Of a DNA stretch of 6,053 bases, positions 1-5,815 are shown one piece after another. The DNA is taken from positions 1 through 6,053 of the forward strand of contig CALMNV010000150.1 in the NCBI GenBank assembly GCA_937873285.1, given 5' to 3'. This DNA comes from an uncultured Intrasporangium sp. Lineage in GTDB: Bacteria > Actinomycetota > Actinomycetes > Actinomycetales > Dermatophilaceae. The notes under the pieces are model-generated. The model did not search any database, was not told the DNA's origin, and saw only the letters and a program-made list of their open reading frames with translations. The position numbers and the translations under genes are program-made. Position 1 is the stretch's first letter, and each line of letters opens with the position of its first letter.

Positions 1-555
1 CTGCGGCACGGGGGGATCTCGCGGCAGTTCGGCACGACGAGCCGGCTCGACGGCAACGGCTTCTACGACGAGGTGCGTGACCTCGGCCAGCGGGTGATCG
101 AGGCGCTCGGCGTCGAGACGTCGGCCACGCACATGGAGTGGTTCTACGGCCCGAAGGGGCTGCGCTTCTCCGAGATCGGCGCCCGGCCGCCCGGCGTCGG
201 GTGCTGGGACCTCTACTCGGCGAGCAACGACGTCGACGTCTACCGCGAGTGGGCGCACGTCATCACCCACGGCCGGCCGGAGCACCCCATGCGCCGACCG
301 TATGCCGCGGGCATCGTCGCGCTGCGCCCCAGCGGCGACGGCGCCATCCAGGGCTACTCCGGGATCGATGAGATCCAGGGCCGCTATGCCGAGTGGATCC
401 TCGACGGCCACTTCCCGCCACCCGGCCACCCCACCCAGCCCGTCGAGGCCGGCTACATGGCCAACGCGTGGGTGCGGATGCGGCACCCGGACTACGACGT
501 CGTGCGGGGCATGCTCGACGACGTCGGCCGCACGATCAAGGTGCACGCCGGCTGA
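1..555 (+). CDS. ATP-grasp carboxylate-amine ligase, C-terminal part (5' truncated)
   Basis: The frame is open from base 1, so the start and roughly half of a typical ATP-grasp enzyme lie upstream; about 184 codons remain. ATP-grasp enzymes activate a carboxylate as an acyl phosphate and join it to an amine or thiol. What is seen: HMEWF (codons 44-48, Glu46) followed by SEIGARPPG (codons 57-65, Glu58, Arg62), the paired acidic residues that bind Mg-ATP in the family, in the form typical of amino-acid ligase and carboxylase-like members. Codons ~98-184 form a C-terminal lid-like domain ending in NAWVRMRHPDYD and a hydrophobic strand. No signal peptide or membrane segment is visible in this part. 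The S51-like gene follows after 33 bases. The substrates cannot be inferred; a dipeptide or amide ligase is most likely given the peptidase-like and esterase neighbours. Fold call is strong, exact reaction unknown. Confidence 0.85.
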   Translation: MRHGGISRQFGTTSRLDGNGFYDEVRDLGQRVIEALGVETSATHMEWFYGPKGLRFSEIGARPPGVGCWDLYSASNDVDVYREWAHVITHGRPEHPMRRPYAAGIVALRPSGDGAIQGYSGIDEIQGRYAEWILDGHFPPPGHPTQPVEAGYMANAWVRMRHPDYDVVRGMLDDVGRTIKVHAG

Positions 556-588
556 GCCGGTGGCCCGCGACGAGACCGTGACACGCCC

Positions 589-1509
589 ATGACGACGATC
601 CTGCTCGGACCTCAGCGCTTCACGACCACGGTGACCCCTGCGCTGCGCTCGCTCGACGTCGACGGCCCGGTGGCGGTGATCAACCCGGGCTGGGAGGAGC
701 GCGAGAGCGACGACGGCGAGCTCGGCGCGCTCCTCGACGGCCGGAGCCGCAACCTGCGCCTGCACGAGCGCCTGGTCGCCGTGCTCGCCGAGGACGAGCG
801 CTTCGCCGCGGCTGCGTTGGCCTTGCGCGACCGGCAGGACGAGCTGCGCGCCTTCTACGGCATACGTCTGCGGTGCGCGATGGACGCCGTCGCGCTCGTG
901 CAGCACCGCTCGTCCCTGCACGGGGTGCGGGGCGCGGCGGTCGATGCCGCCATCGACGCGGTGCGCGACGTGGACAGCTGGTATGCCGCCCAGCTCAAGG
1001 AGCTCTACCGCGAGCTCGAGAGCGCGGCGCCCGCCGAGGAGAGCGAGTCGATCAGCCGTCACCGCGAGCAGGTGGCCGACGAGCTGCGGGAGTGCAGCGC
1101 CGTCGTGCTGCCCGGAGGTCATGTCGGGTCGCTCGTCCGGGCGCTGCGGATGTTCGGGGTCAGCGTGCCTGCGCAGCTGCCGGTCATCGCCTGGTCGGCG
1201 GGCGCCATGGCGCTGACCGAGCGGGTCGTGCTCTTCCACGACTTCGCGCCGCACGAGGCCTCGTCTCCGGAGGTGTACGACCGGGGGCTGGGCCGGCTTC
1301 CGGGGCTCGCGGTCTTCCCGCACGCCAAGCGGCGGCTGCGCCTCGATGACGCCGAGGCGATGCAGGTGCTGGCCCGACGGTTTCCCGACCTGCAGCTCGT
1401 CCTCCTCGACGGCGGCACCTTCCTGCGCTTCGAGGACGAGGACGGCGGGCTGCCCGAGGGCACGCGCGTCGTGACCTCCGAGGGCCGGGTCGCGCAGGTG
1501 GGCTCGTGA
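589..1509 (+). CDS. Peptidase E/cyanophycinase-like (S51 fold) protein, type 1 glutamine amidotransferase-like
   Basis: A 306-residue cytosolic protein, longer than peptidase E (about 230). It has an N-terminal strand region (LLGPQRF at residues 5-11; VAVINPGW near 28-36), a long charged, probably helical segment (about 55-165), and a C-terminal catalytic core. The core shows PGGH (175-178), IAWSAGAM with the presumed nucleophile Ser203 in the nucleophile elbow, and FPH with His245. The Ser-to-His spacing of 42 is close to that in peptidase E, whose elbow reads GWSAGA. Asp218 is one candidate for the third residue, but the acid is not settled. The family cleaves peptides with N-terminal Asp or Asp-linked polymers by a serine mechanism; this protein may act on the ligase product or may be a divergent non-peptidase. 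The ATG at 589 is chosen as the first start after the previous stop; no good Shine-Dalgarno sequence precedes it. The stop overlaps the next start by four bases. Confidence 0.85.
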   Translation: MTTILLGPQRFTTTVTPALRSLDVDGPVAVINPGWEERESDDGELGALLDGRSRNLRLHERLVAVLAEDERFAAAALALRDRQDELRAFYGIRLRCAMDAVALVQHRSSLHGVRGAAVDAAIDAVRDVDSWYAAQLKELYRELESAAPAEESESISRHREQVADELRECSAVVLPGGHVGSLVRALRMFGVSVPAQLPVIAWSAGAMALTERVVLFHDFAPHEASSPEVYDRGLGRLPGLAVFPHAKRRLRLDDAEAMQVLARRFPDLQLVLLDGGTFLRFEDEDGGLPEGTRVVTSEGRVAQVGS

Positions 1510-2654
1510 ACGCCGGACAGCTGGCGATCAACCGGCTCCGGGAGCGGGGACCCGTCGACCGGCCGACCATCGACCGGTTCGTGGCCCGGCACGGCTCACC
1601 CATCATCGAGGGGGAGCGGGCCACCTTCCTCTTCCGCGGCGAGGTGGACCAGGCGTTCGTGCGGCACCGCGTCGTGGGCCTGCCGGACCCGCTCGAGATG
1701 AGGCGCTTTCCTGACTCGGACCTGTGGGCGGCCACGACTCTGCTCCCGGAGGGCTCCCGGGTCGAGTACCAGATCGAGGTGCGCCGCGGCGACCACTACG
1801 AGCGGTTCAACGACCCGCTCAACGCCCGCCTGGCGCACAGCCCGATGGGCTCCTCGTCGGTCTGCGCCGCCGTCGGCTACCAGGTGCCCGACTGGGTGGC
1901 GCACGACCCGGAGGCGCGCCCCGGCGAGATCCTTGAGGAGTCGGTGCCGAGCGCGGCGCTGCGCCGCGACCAGCCGGTCAAGATCTACCTGCCGGCGCGG
2001 TTCGCCACGACCCTGCGCTACCCCCTGGTCATCGTCCACGACGGCGAGGACTACCTCAACTTCGCCGCCATGAAGACCATCCTCGACAACCTCATCCACC
2101 GGCTCGACGTGGAGCCGCTCGTCGTCGCCTTCGTGCCGCCGGGCGACCGGCTCAAGGAGTATCCCGACCACGCGCCGCACGCCCGCTTCCTCGCGCGGGA
2201 GCTGGTGCCGCTGCTGACGTCACGGCTGCCGCTCGTCGACGCCCCCGAGTCCCGCGCCCTGCTCGGGTCCTCGTTCGGCGGGGTCGCCTCGCTCTCGACC
2301 GCGGTGCGCTATCCCGGCTTCTTCGGCTCCCTGCTGCTCCAGTCGGCCTCTCTCGTCTTCACCGACATCGGCTTCGAGCACGGCGGCGGCCCCTACTTCG
2401 ACCCGGTGGTCAAGTTCGTCAACCGCTACCGCGCCCGCCCGACCCGGCCGGTCGGGCGCATCTACATGACGTGCGGCGTCTACGAGCCGCTCATCACCCC
2501 CAACCGGTCCATGGTGCCGGTGTTCCGTGGAGCGGGGATGACCGTCAACTACGCGGAGGCCCGCGACGGGCACAACTGGGAGAACTGGCGCGACCGGCTG
2601 GGACCAGGGCTGTCCTGGCTGTTCCCGGGTCCCCAGAAGTTCGTCTACGAGTGA
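1506..2654 (+). CDS. Enterochelin-esterase-like alpha/beta hydrolase with N-terminal Ig-like domain
   Basis: A 382-residue two-domain protein. Residues ~35-125 resemble the E-set/CBM48-like domain found before enterochelin esterases (FLFRGEVDQ at 41-49, then a DLWA segment and a VEYQIEVRRG strand). Residues ~145-382 are an esterase D/Fes-type alpha/beta hydrolase: VIVHDGEDYL strand and oxyanion region, nucleophile elbow GSSFGG with Ser256, a likely acid at Glu327 (CGVYEPL), and the catalytic His356 in DGHNWENW. Relatives hydrolyse ester bonds in siderophores or other acyl esters. There is no signal peptide, so it should act in the cytosol. The GTG start at 1506 overlaps the upstream TGA (GTGA), with AGGTGG at 1496-1501 as a close ribosome-binding sequence, so translation is probably coupled. 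No siderophore gene is in the window, so enterochelin itself should not be assumed as substrate. Family assignment is firm; substrate unknown. Confidence 0.9.
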   Translation: MNAGQLAINRLRERGPVDRPTIDRFVARHGSPIIEGERATFLFRGEVDQAFVRHRVVGLPDPLEMRRFPDSDLWAATTLLPEGSRVEYQIEVRRGDHYERFNDPLNARLAHSPMGSSSVCAAVGYQVPDWVAHDPEARPGEILEESVPSAALRRDQPVKIYLPARFATTLRYPLVIVHDGEDYLNFAAMKTILDNLIHRLDVEPLVVAFVPPGDRLKEYPDHAPHARFLARELVPLLTSRLPLVDAPESRALLGSSFGGVASLSTAVRYPGFFGSLLLQSASLVFTDIGFEHGGGPYFDPVVKFVNRYRARPTRPVGRIYMTCGVYEPLITPNRSMVPVFRGAGMTVNYAEARDGHNWENWRDRLGPGLSWLFPGPQKFVYE

Positions 2655-2668
2655 GCGAAGCCGACATC

Positions 2669-2676
2669 GGGGAGGA
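2669..2676 (+). promoter_or_regulatory. Strong ribosome-binding site
   Basis: GGGGAGGA, a near-consensus Shine-Dalgarno sequence, lies six bases before the ATG at 2683. It fixes that start. It is the only strong ribosome-binding site in the window; the other starts rely on overlap with the preceding gene or on weak sites, so this cistron may be translated more independently. Confidence 0.85.
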
Positions 2677-2682
2677 CACGTC

Positions 2683-3408
2683 ATGAAGGTCAGCGACCGC
2701 TGGTGGTCCGAGCGCCTGGGCTGCGACCTGACCGTGAGCCGGTGGGGCACCTGGGGCGTCCCGGTGCTGCTCTTCCCCACAGCGGGGGGCGACGCCGACG
2801 AGGTGGAGCGCGGCGGGCTCATCGACGCGGTGCGGCCGCTTCTCGACGCCGGCCGCGCGAAGATCTACTCCTGCGACAGCACGGCCGGGCAGGCGCTGGT
2901 CCGCCGCGAGGGCTCCAGCGACTACCGCAAGGCGCTCTTCAACGCCTACCACCAGGCCGTCGCGGCGGAGGTGGTCCCAGCCATCGCCTCCGACTGCGGT
3001 GGCCCACAGCCGCTCGTCGCGGCCGGCGCCTCCATCGGGGCCTTCAACGCGGTGGCCCTCCTCTGCCGCTACCCCCACCTGGTCGACGCGGCGCTCGGCA
3101 TGAGCGGGACCTTCGACGTCGACGCGATGATCGGCGGCTCGCTCACCGACGACATGTACTACGCCTCGCCGCTGCACTTCCTGCCCGGGCTGGCGGGAGA
3201 GGCGCTCGATCGGCTGCGCGGCCGGACGGTCGTGCTCGCCAGTGGCACCGGCGACTGGGAGGACATCTCGGAGTCGTGGCGGATGGCGCGGCTGCTCGGC
3301 AGCAAGGGGGTGCCCAACCGCGTCGACGACTGGGGCCCGGGCTACCCCCACGACTGGGCCACGTGGCACGAGATGCTGCCGCTCTACCTCGACGAGCTGC
3401 TGCCGTGA
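2683..3408 (+). CDS. Putative esterase, small single-domain alpha/beta hydrolase
   Basis: A 241-residue alpha/beta hydrolase of the esterase D-like group, with no N-terminal accessory domain. Visible elements are the first core strand VPVLLFPTAGGD (about 26-37), the nucleophile elbow GASIGA with Ser117, an LGMSGTFD strand after it, SGTGDWED with Asp191 or Asp194 as possible catalytic acids, and His223 in YPHDWATWHEML near the C terminus. It presumably hydrolyses an ester or thioester in the cytosol; no signal peptide is present. The start is set by the strong ribosome-binding site at 2669-2676. It follows the larger esterase by 28 bases but differs in size, elbow sequence and domain layout, so it does not look like a recent duplicate. 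The amidotransferase starts 19 bases downstream. Family firm, substrate unknown. Confidence 0.88.
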   Translation: MKVSDRWWSERLGCDLTVSRWGTWGVPVLLFPTAGGDADEVERGGLIDAVRPLLDAGRAKIYSCDSTAGQALVRREGSSDYRKALFNAYHQAVAAEVVPAIASDCGGPQPLVAAGASIGAFNAVALLCRYPHLVDAALGMSGTFDVDAMIGGSLTDDMYYASPLHFLPGLAGEALDRLRGRTVVLASGTGDWEDISESWRMARLLGSKGVPNRVDDWGPGYPHDWATWHEMLPLYLDELLP

Positions 3409-3427
3409 GCCCACGGAACGGTCCGGG

Positions 3428-4174
3428 ATGAGCCGGGCGCCCTTCCTGCTGCTCACCTCCCGCTCCGAGGACCACCTCAGCGAGCACGAGGCCGCCGGCC
3501 TCAAGCGCCTCACCCGCCTCGCCGACGACGAGGTGGTCCACATCCGCATGGAGCAGGCGGACTTCCTCCCGGTGCCGCTCGACGAGGTCTCCGGCGTCAT
3601 CCTCGGTGGCAGCCCGTTCACCGCCTCCGACCCGACCGGGCAGAAGTCAGCGGCGCAGCTGCGCGTCGAGGCGGAGCTCACGAGGCTCCTGCAGGAGATG
3701 CTCGAGCGCGACGTCCCCTATCTCGGTCTGTGCTACGGCATCGGGGTCACCGCGCTCGTGGCCGGCGGCCGCGTCGACCGGGCCTTCGGTGAGCCGGTCG
3801 GCCCGACGACGGTCACGGTGACCGACGCGGGCCGTGCCGACCCGGTCTTCGGCCGTATGCCGCCGAGCTTCCTCGCCTTCACCGGGCACAAGGAGGCGTG
3901 CAGCGAGCTGCCACCGGGCGCAGTGCTGCTGGCCACCAACGACGCCTGCCCGGTCCAGGCCTACCGCCTGGGCACGCGCCAGTATGTGACCCAGTTCCAC
4001 CCCGAGCTCGAGCCCGAGCACTTCATCCACCGGATCCGTGCCTACCGGCACCTCGGCTACTCCAGCGAGCACACGGTCGAGGAGCTCATCGAGCGGGTCG
4101 GGCTGGTCGACGTGTCCGAGGCCCACGGCGTGCTGCGCGGCTTCGTCCGCGAGTTCGGCCGGCCGCGCCGATGA
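3428..4174 (+). CDS. Stand-alone class I glutamine amidotransferase (GMP-synthase-type domain)
   Basis: A 248-residue protein with the class I glutamine amidotransferase fold, which releases ammonia from glutamine (or, in some relatives, cleaves gamma-glutamyl compounds). The full catalytic set is present: Cys102 in YLGLCYGIG, His191 and Glu193 in TQFHPELE. Upstream are GVILGGSPF (the oxyanion-loop side) and FTGHKEAC, typical of the GuaA-like subgroup. After residue ~205 there is a helical tail of about 40 residues. No synthetase domain is fused or adjacent, so its ammonia acceptor is unclear; the ATP-grasp enzyme of the same cluster is one candidate, and a gamma-glutamyl hydrolase role is another. 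The frame is open further upstream, but the ATG at 3428 is chosen because it lies just after the esterase stop and starts the first strand (APFLLLTSR). The ribosome-binding site is weak. The final TGA overlaps an ATG at 4171. Confidence 0.88.
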   Translation: MSRAPFLLLTSRSEDHLSEHEAAGLKRLTRLADDEVVHIRMEQADFLPVPLDEVSGVILGGSPFTASDPTGQKSAAQLRVEAELTRLLQEMLERDVPYLGLCYGIGVTALVAGGRVDRAFGEPVGPTTVTVTDAGRADPVFGRMPPSFLAFTGHKEACSELPPGAVLLATNDACPVQAYRLGTRQYVTQFHPELEPEHFIHRIRAYRHLGYSSEHTVEELIERVGLVDVSEAHGVLRGFVREFGRPRR

Positions 4175-4233
4175 CCGCGGTGCGACCGCTGGCCGGTGTC
4201 GTGGCAGCTGCGCCGCTGGACGGCCCGCGGTGA
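4171..4233 (+). CDS. Possible 20-residue coupling (leader-like) ORF
   Basis: A 20-codon open frame whose ATG overlaps the amidotransferase stop (ATGA, 4171-4174) and whose TGA overlaps the probable GTG start of the next gene (GTGA, 4230-4233). The predicted peptide, MTAVRPLAGVVAAAPLDGPR, has no motif I recognise and no clear membrane segment. It lies in a third frame, distinct from both neighbours. It could be a relay that carries ribosomes across an otherwise 55-base untranslated gap, a small peptide with its own role, or chance, since ATGA overlaps are common here. No ribosome-binding site precedes it beyond coupling. Function unassigned. Confidence 0.35.
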   Translation: MTAVRPLAGVVAAAPLDGPR

Positions 4234-4880
4234 CGTCCCCGGGGCAGGGCCCCGGCGTCCCGGTGCGCGGCCTGCTGCTTGCCGCGGGGGCAGGTCGCCG
4301 GATGGGCATGCCGAAAGCGCTGCTGCGCAGACATCCCGGCGGCCCGACCTTTGTCGAGGAGGCGCTGCGTGGGCTGCTCGCCGGCGGATGTGACGGCGCC
4401 ACCGTCGTCGTCGGTGCCGCCGCCGACGACGTGCGGGAGTCGTTGCACCGGCGGCGCCTCGCGGAGGCGCCCGACGTCGTCGAGTGCTCCAACTGGCGCG
4501 AGGGCATGGGCGCCTCGCTGCGCGCCGGCCTCGCCGCGGTGGCGGCCGGCGCCGCGCTCGCACCCCGCCCGGTCCTTGCCGTCGTGGTGACGCTCGTCGA
4601 CCTCCCCGACGTTGGAGCGCCGGTCGTCCACCGGCTGCTCACGGCGGCGCACCGCGCCGGCCCGTGGCCCACGGTGTTGGCGCGGGCGGCATACGACGGC
4701 GTGCCGGGCCATCCCGCCCTGCTCGGGCGCGAGCACTGGGCCGCCGTCTCGGCCACGGCGACCGGCGACCGCGGGGCGCGCGAGCACTTCGCCGCCACCG
4801 CGCACCTGCTTGTCGAGATGGCCGACCTGGCAACGGGTCGCGACGTCGACTCCCCCACCGACCTGCCTGACCCGCGATGA
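4230..4880 (+). CDS. mocA: MocA-like molybdopterin cytidylyltransferase (MobA/MocA family NTP transferase)
   Basis: A 216-residue nucleotidyltransferase. Near the N terminus is the nucleotide-binding signature LAAGAGRRMG followed by PKALL (LAAG at residues 17-20). In this family LAAG is associated with CTP use (MocA) and LAGG with GTP use (MobA), which favours CTP:molybdopterin cytidylyltransferase. Further motifs are VTLVDLPDV (metal-binding Asp), PGHPALLGREHW, GDRGAREHF and a closing DVDSPTDL, all usual in the family. It would attach CMP to molybdopterin for molybdenum hydroxylases, which agrees with the CoxD- and CoxE-type genes directly downstream. The GTG at 4230 is the first start in frame and overlaps the small ORF; the GTG at 4263, which would give a shorter N terminus more usual for the family, is a real alternative. 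A hairpin lies between the two. The stop overlaps the next gene (ATGA). Confidence 0.85.
   Translation: MTSPGQGPGVPVRGLLLAAGAGRRMGMPKALLRRHPGGPTFVEEALRGLLAGGCDGATVVVGAAADDVRESLHRRRLAEAPDVVECSNWREGMGASLRAGLAAVAAGAALAPRPVLAVVVTLVDLPDVGAPVVHRLLTAAHRAGPWPTVLARAAYDGVPGHPALLGREHWAAVSATATGDRGAREHFAATAHLLVEMADLATGRDVDSPTDLPDPR
4239..4255 (+). promoter_or_regulatory. 7-bp G/C hairpin between the two candidate mocA starts
   Basis: A perfect inverted repeat, CCGGGGC (4239-4245) and GCCCCGG (4249-4255), with a three-base loop AGG. It starts seven bases after the GTG at 4230 and ends seven bases before the GTG at 4263, and it contains the only purine-rich stretch (GGGGCAGGG) that could serve the second start. 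No T run follows, so it is not a classical terminator. It could limit initiation unless ribosomes arrive from upstream. Chance is possible in DNA this G+C-rich. Confidence 0.35.
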
Positions 4881-5815
4881 CGCCGGCCGGCTTCCCAACC
4901 CGGCCCCGGTCGGAGATGCTCTGGGGCATGGATGCGGCATTCGGGGCTGTCGACGACGTCACCGCCCTCCTCGCGCGCACCGGCTACCTCGCCGACGAGG
5001 CGCTGGCGACCGTGACGTTCCTCGCCACCCGCCTCGCCCGGCCGATCCTCCTCGAGGGCGAGCCGGGGACGGGCAAGACGGCCCTCGCGCAAGCCCTCGC
5101 GCAGGGGCTCGACCTGCCGCTGCTGCGGCTGCAGTGCTACGAGGGGATCGAGGCGACCCAGGCTCTCTACGACTGGGACTTCCCGCGCCAGATCCTGCAC
5201 CTGCGCGCGGTGGAGGCGCTGGCCCGCGACACGCACCGCGACCCCGCAACCGTGGAGGCCGAGCTCTTCGACGAGCGCTTCCTGCTCGCCCGGCCGGTGC
5301 TGCAGGCCCTGCGGCGCAGCCCGTGCGTGCTGCTGCTCGACGAGATCGACCGCGCCGACGACGAGTTCGAGGCCTTCCTCCTCGAGGTCCTCTCGACGTG
5401 GCAGGTGACGGTCCCCGAGCTCGGCACCATCAGCGCGCCCGTGCCACCGCTCGTCGTGCTCACCTCCAACCGCACCCGCGAGCTGCACGACGCCCTCAAG
5501 CGCCGCTGCCTCTACCACTGGATCGACCACCCCGGGATCGCCCGCGAGCTGCAGATCGTGCAGACCCGGCTGCCGCACGTCTCGTCGGGGCTGGCCGAGC
5601 AGGTCGTCCGGCTCGTCCAGCTGCTGCGTGGCTCCGGAGAGCTGATCAAGCCGCCCGGGGTGGCCGAGACGCTGGACTGGGCGAGGGCGCTGCAGGCCCT
5701 CGGCGCCGTCACGCTCGACGCGGAGGTGGCCAGTGCCACCCTCGGCGCGGCCATCAAGTACCGCGAGGACGCCGACCGGGTCCGCGCCCAGCTCGACCGG
5801 CTCCTCACCCCATGA
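4877..5815 (+). CDS. coxD: MoxR-family AAA+ ATPase, CoxD type
   Basis: A 312-residue AAA+ ATPase. Walker A is GEPGTGKT (residues 61-68), Walker B is VLLLDEID (Asp155, Glu156), sensor 1 is TSNRTREL with Asn198, and KRRCLYHWIDHP (Arg209/Arg210) supplies the likely arginine finger. The 'LEGEPGTGKT' and 'YEGIEATQALYDW' stretches and the CoxE-type neighbour match the MoxR subgroup that includes CoxD, a chaperone-like ATPase needed to mature the active-site cluster of aerobic CO dehydrogenase; relatives serve other molybdenum hydroxylases. It probably works with the downstream VWA-type protein. The ATG at 4877 overlaps the upstream stop, but ATGs at 4916 and 4928 are in frame; 4928 has GGAG at 4912-4915 upstream and gives an N terminus closer to the family norm, so the first 17 residues are uncertain. 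The stop overlaps the next ATG. No membrane segment is evident. Confidence 0.88.
   Translation: MTPAGFPTRPRSEMLWGMDAAFGAVDDVTALLARTGYLADEALATVTFLATRLARPILLEGEPGTGKTALAQALAQGLDLPLLRLQCYEGIEATQALYDWDFPRQILHLRAVEALARDTHRDPATVEAELFDERFLLARPVLQALRRSPCVLLLDEIDRADDEFEAFLLEVLSTWQVTVPELGTISAPVPPLVVLTSNRTRELHDALKRRCLYHWIDHPGIARELQIVQTRLPHVSSGLAEQVVRLVQLLRGSGELIKPPGVAETLDWARALQALGAVTLDAEVASATLGAAIKYREDADRVRAQLDRLLTP

Noticed and set aside
556..588. Possible promoter or terminator in the 33-base gap before the S51-like gene
   Set aside because: No -10/-35-like element, no hairpin and no clear ribosome-binding site can be seen; it reads as a short operon spacer.
3242..3427. Upstream extension of the amidotransferase frame
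   Set aside because: It runs over the C-terminal part of the esterase, including its catalytic His, and adds a Ser/Cys/Thr/Arg-rich stretch with no fold; the ATG at 3428 begins the first core strand.
2545..3681. A 378-codon open frame on the minus strand
   Set aside because: It spans the 3' end of one esterase, all of the next and the start of the amidotransferase, with no motif of its own; composition shadow.
4038..4229. Upstream extension of the MocA-like reading frame
   Set aside because: The frame is open here but overlaps the amidotransferase C terminus, contains no start codon after the amidotransferase stop, and its translation (Ser/Ala-rich) does not fit the family, whose LAAG motif sits near the N terminus.
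4171..4265. Frameshift joining the mini-ORF to the MocA-like gene as one longer protein
   Set aside because: That would put over 35 residues before the LAAG motif, which is unusual for the family; a coupled small ORF or plain spacer explains the sequence without an error.
4406..4431. 9-bp inverted repeat CGTCGTCGG / CCGACGACG with an 8-base loop inside mocA
   Set aside because: It arises from GTC and GAC codons for a Val run and an Asp pair, both common with this codon bias; no T run and no position near a gene boundary.
3647..5578. A 643-codon open frame on the minus strand
   Set aside because: It lies opposite three + strand genes with clear catalytic motifs, crosses their boundaries, and its translation is low-complexity Arg/Ala/Gly/Pro/Val-rich with no recognisable domain. 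Long antisense frames are expected in DNA this G+C-rich.
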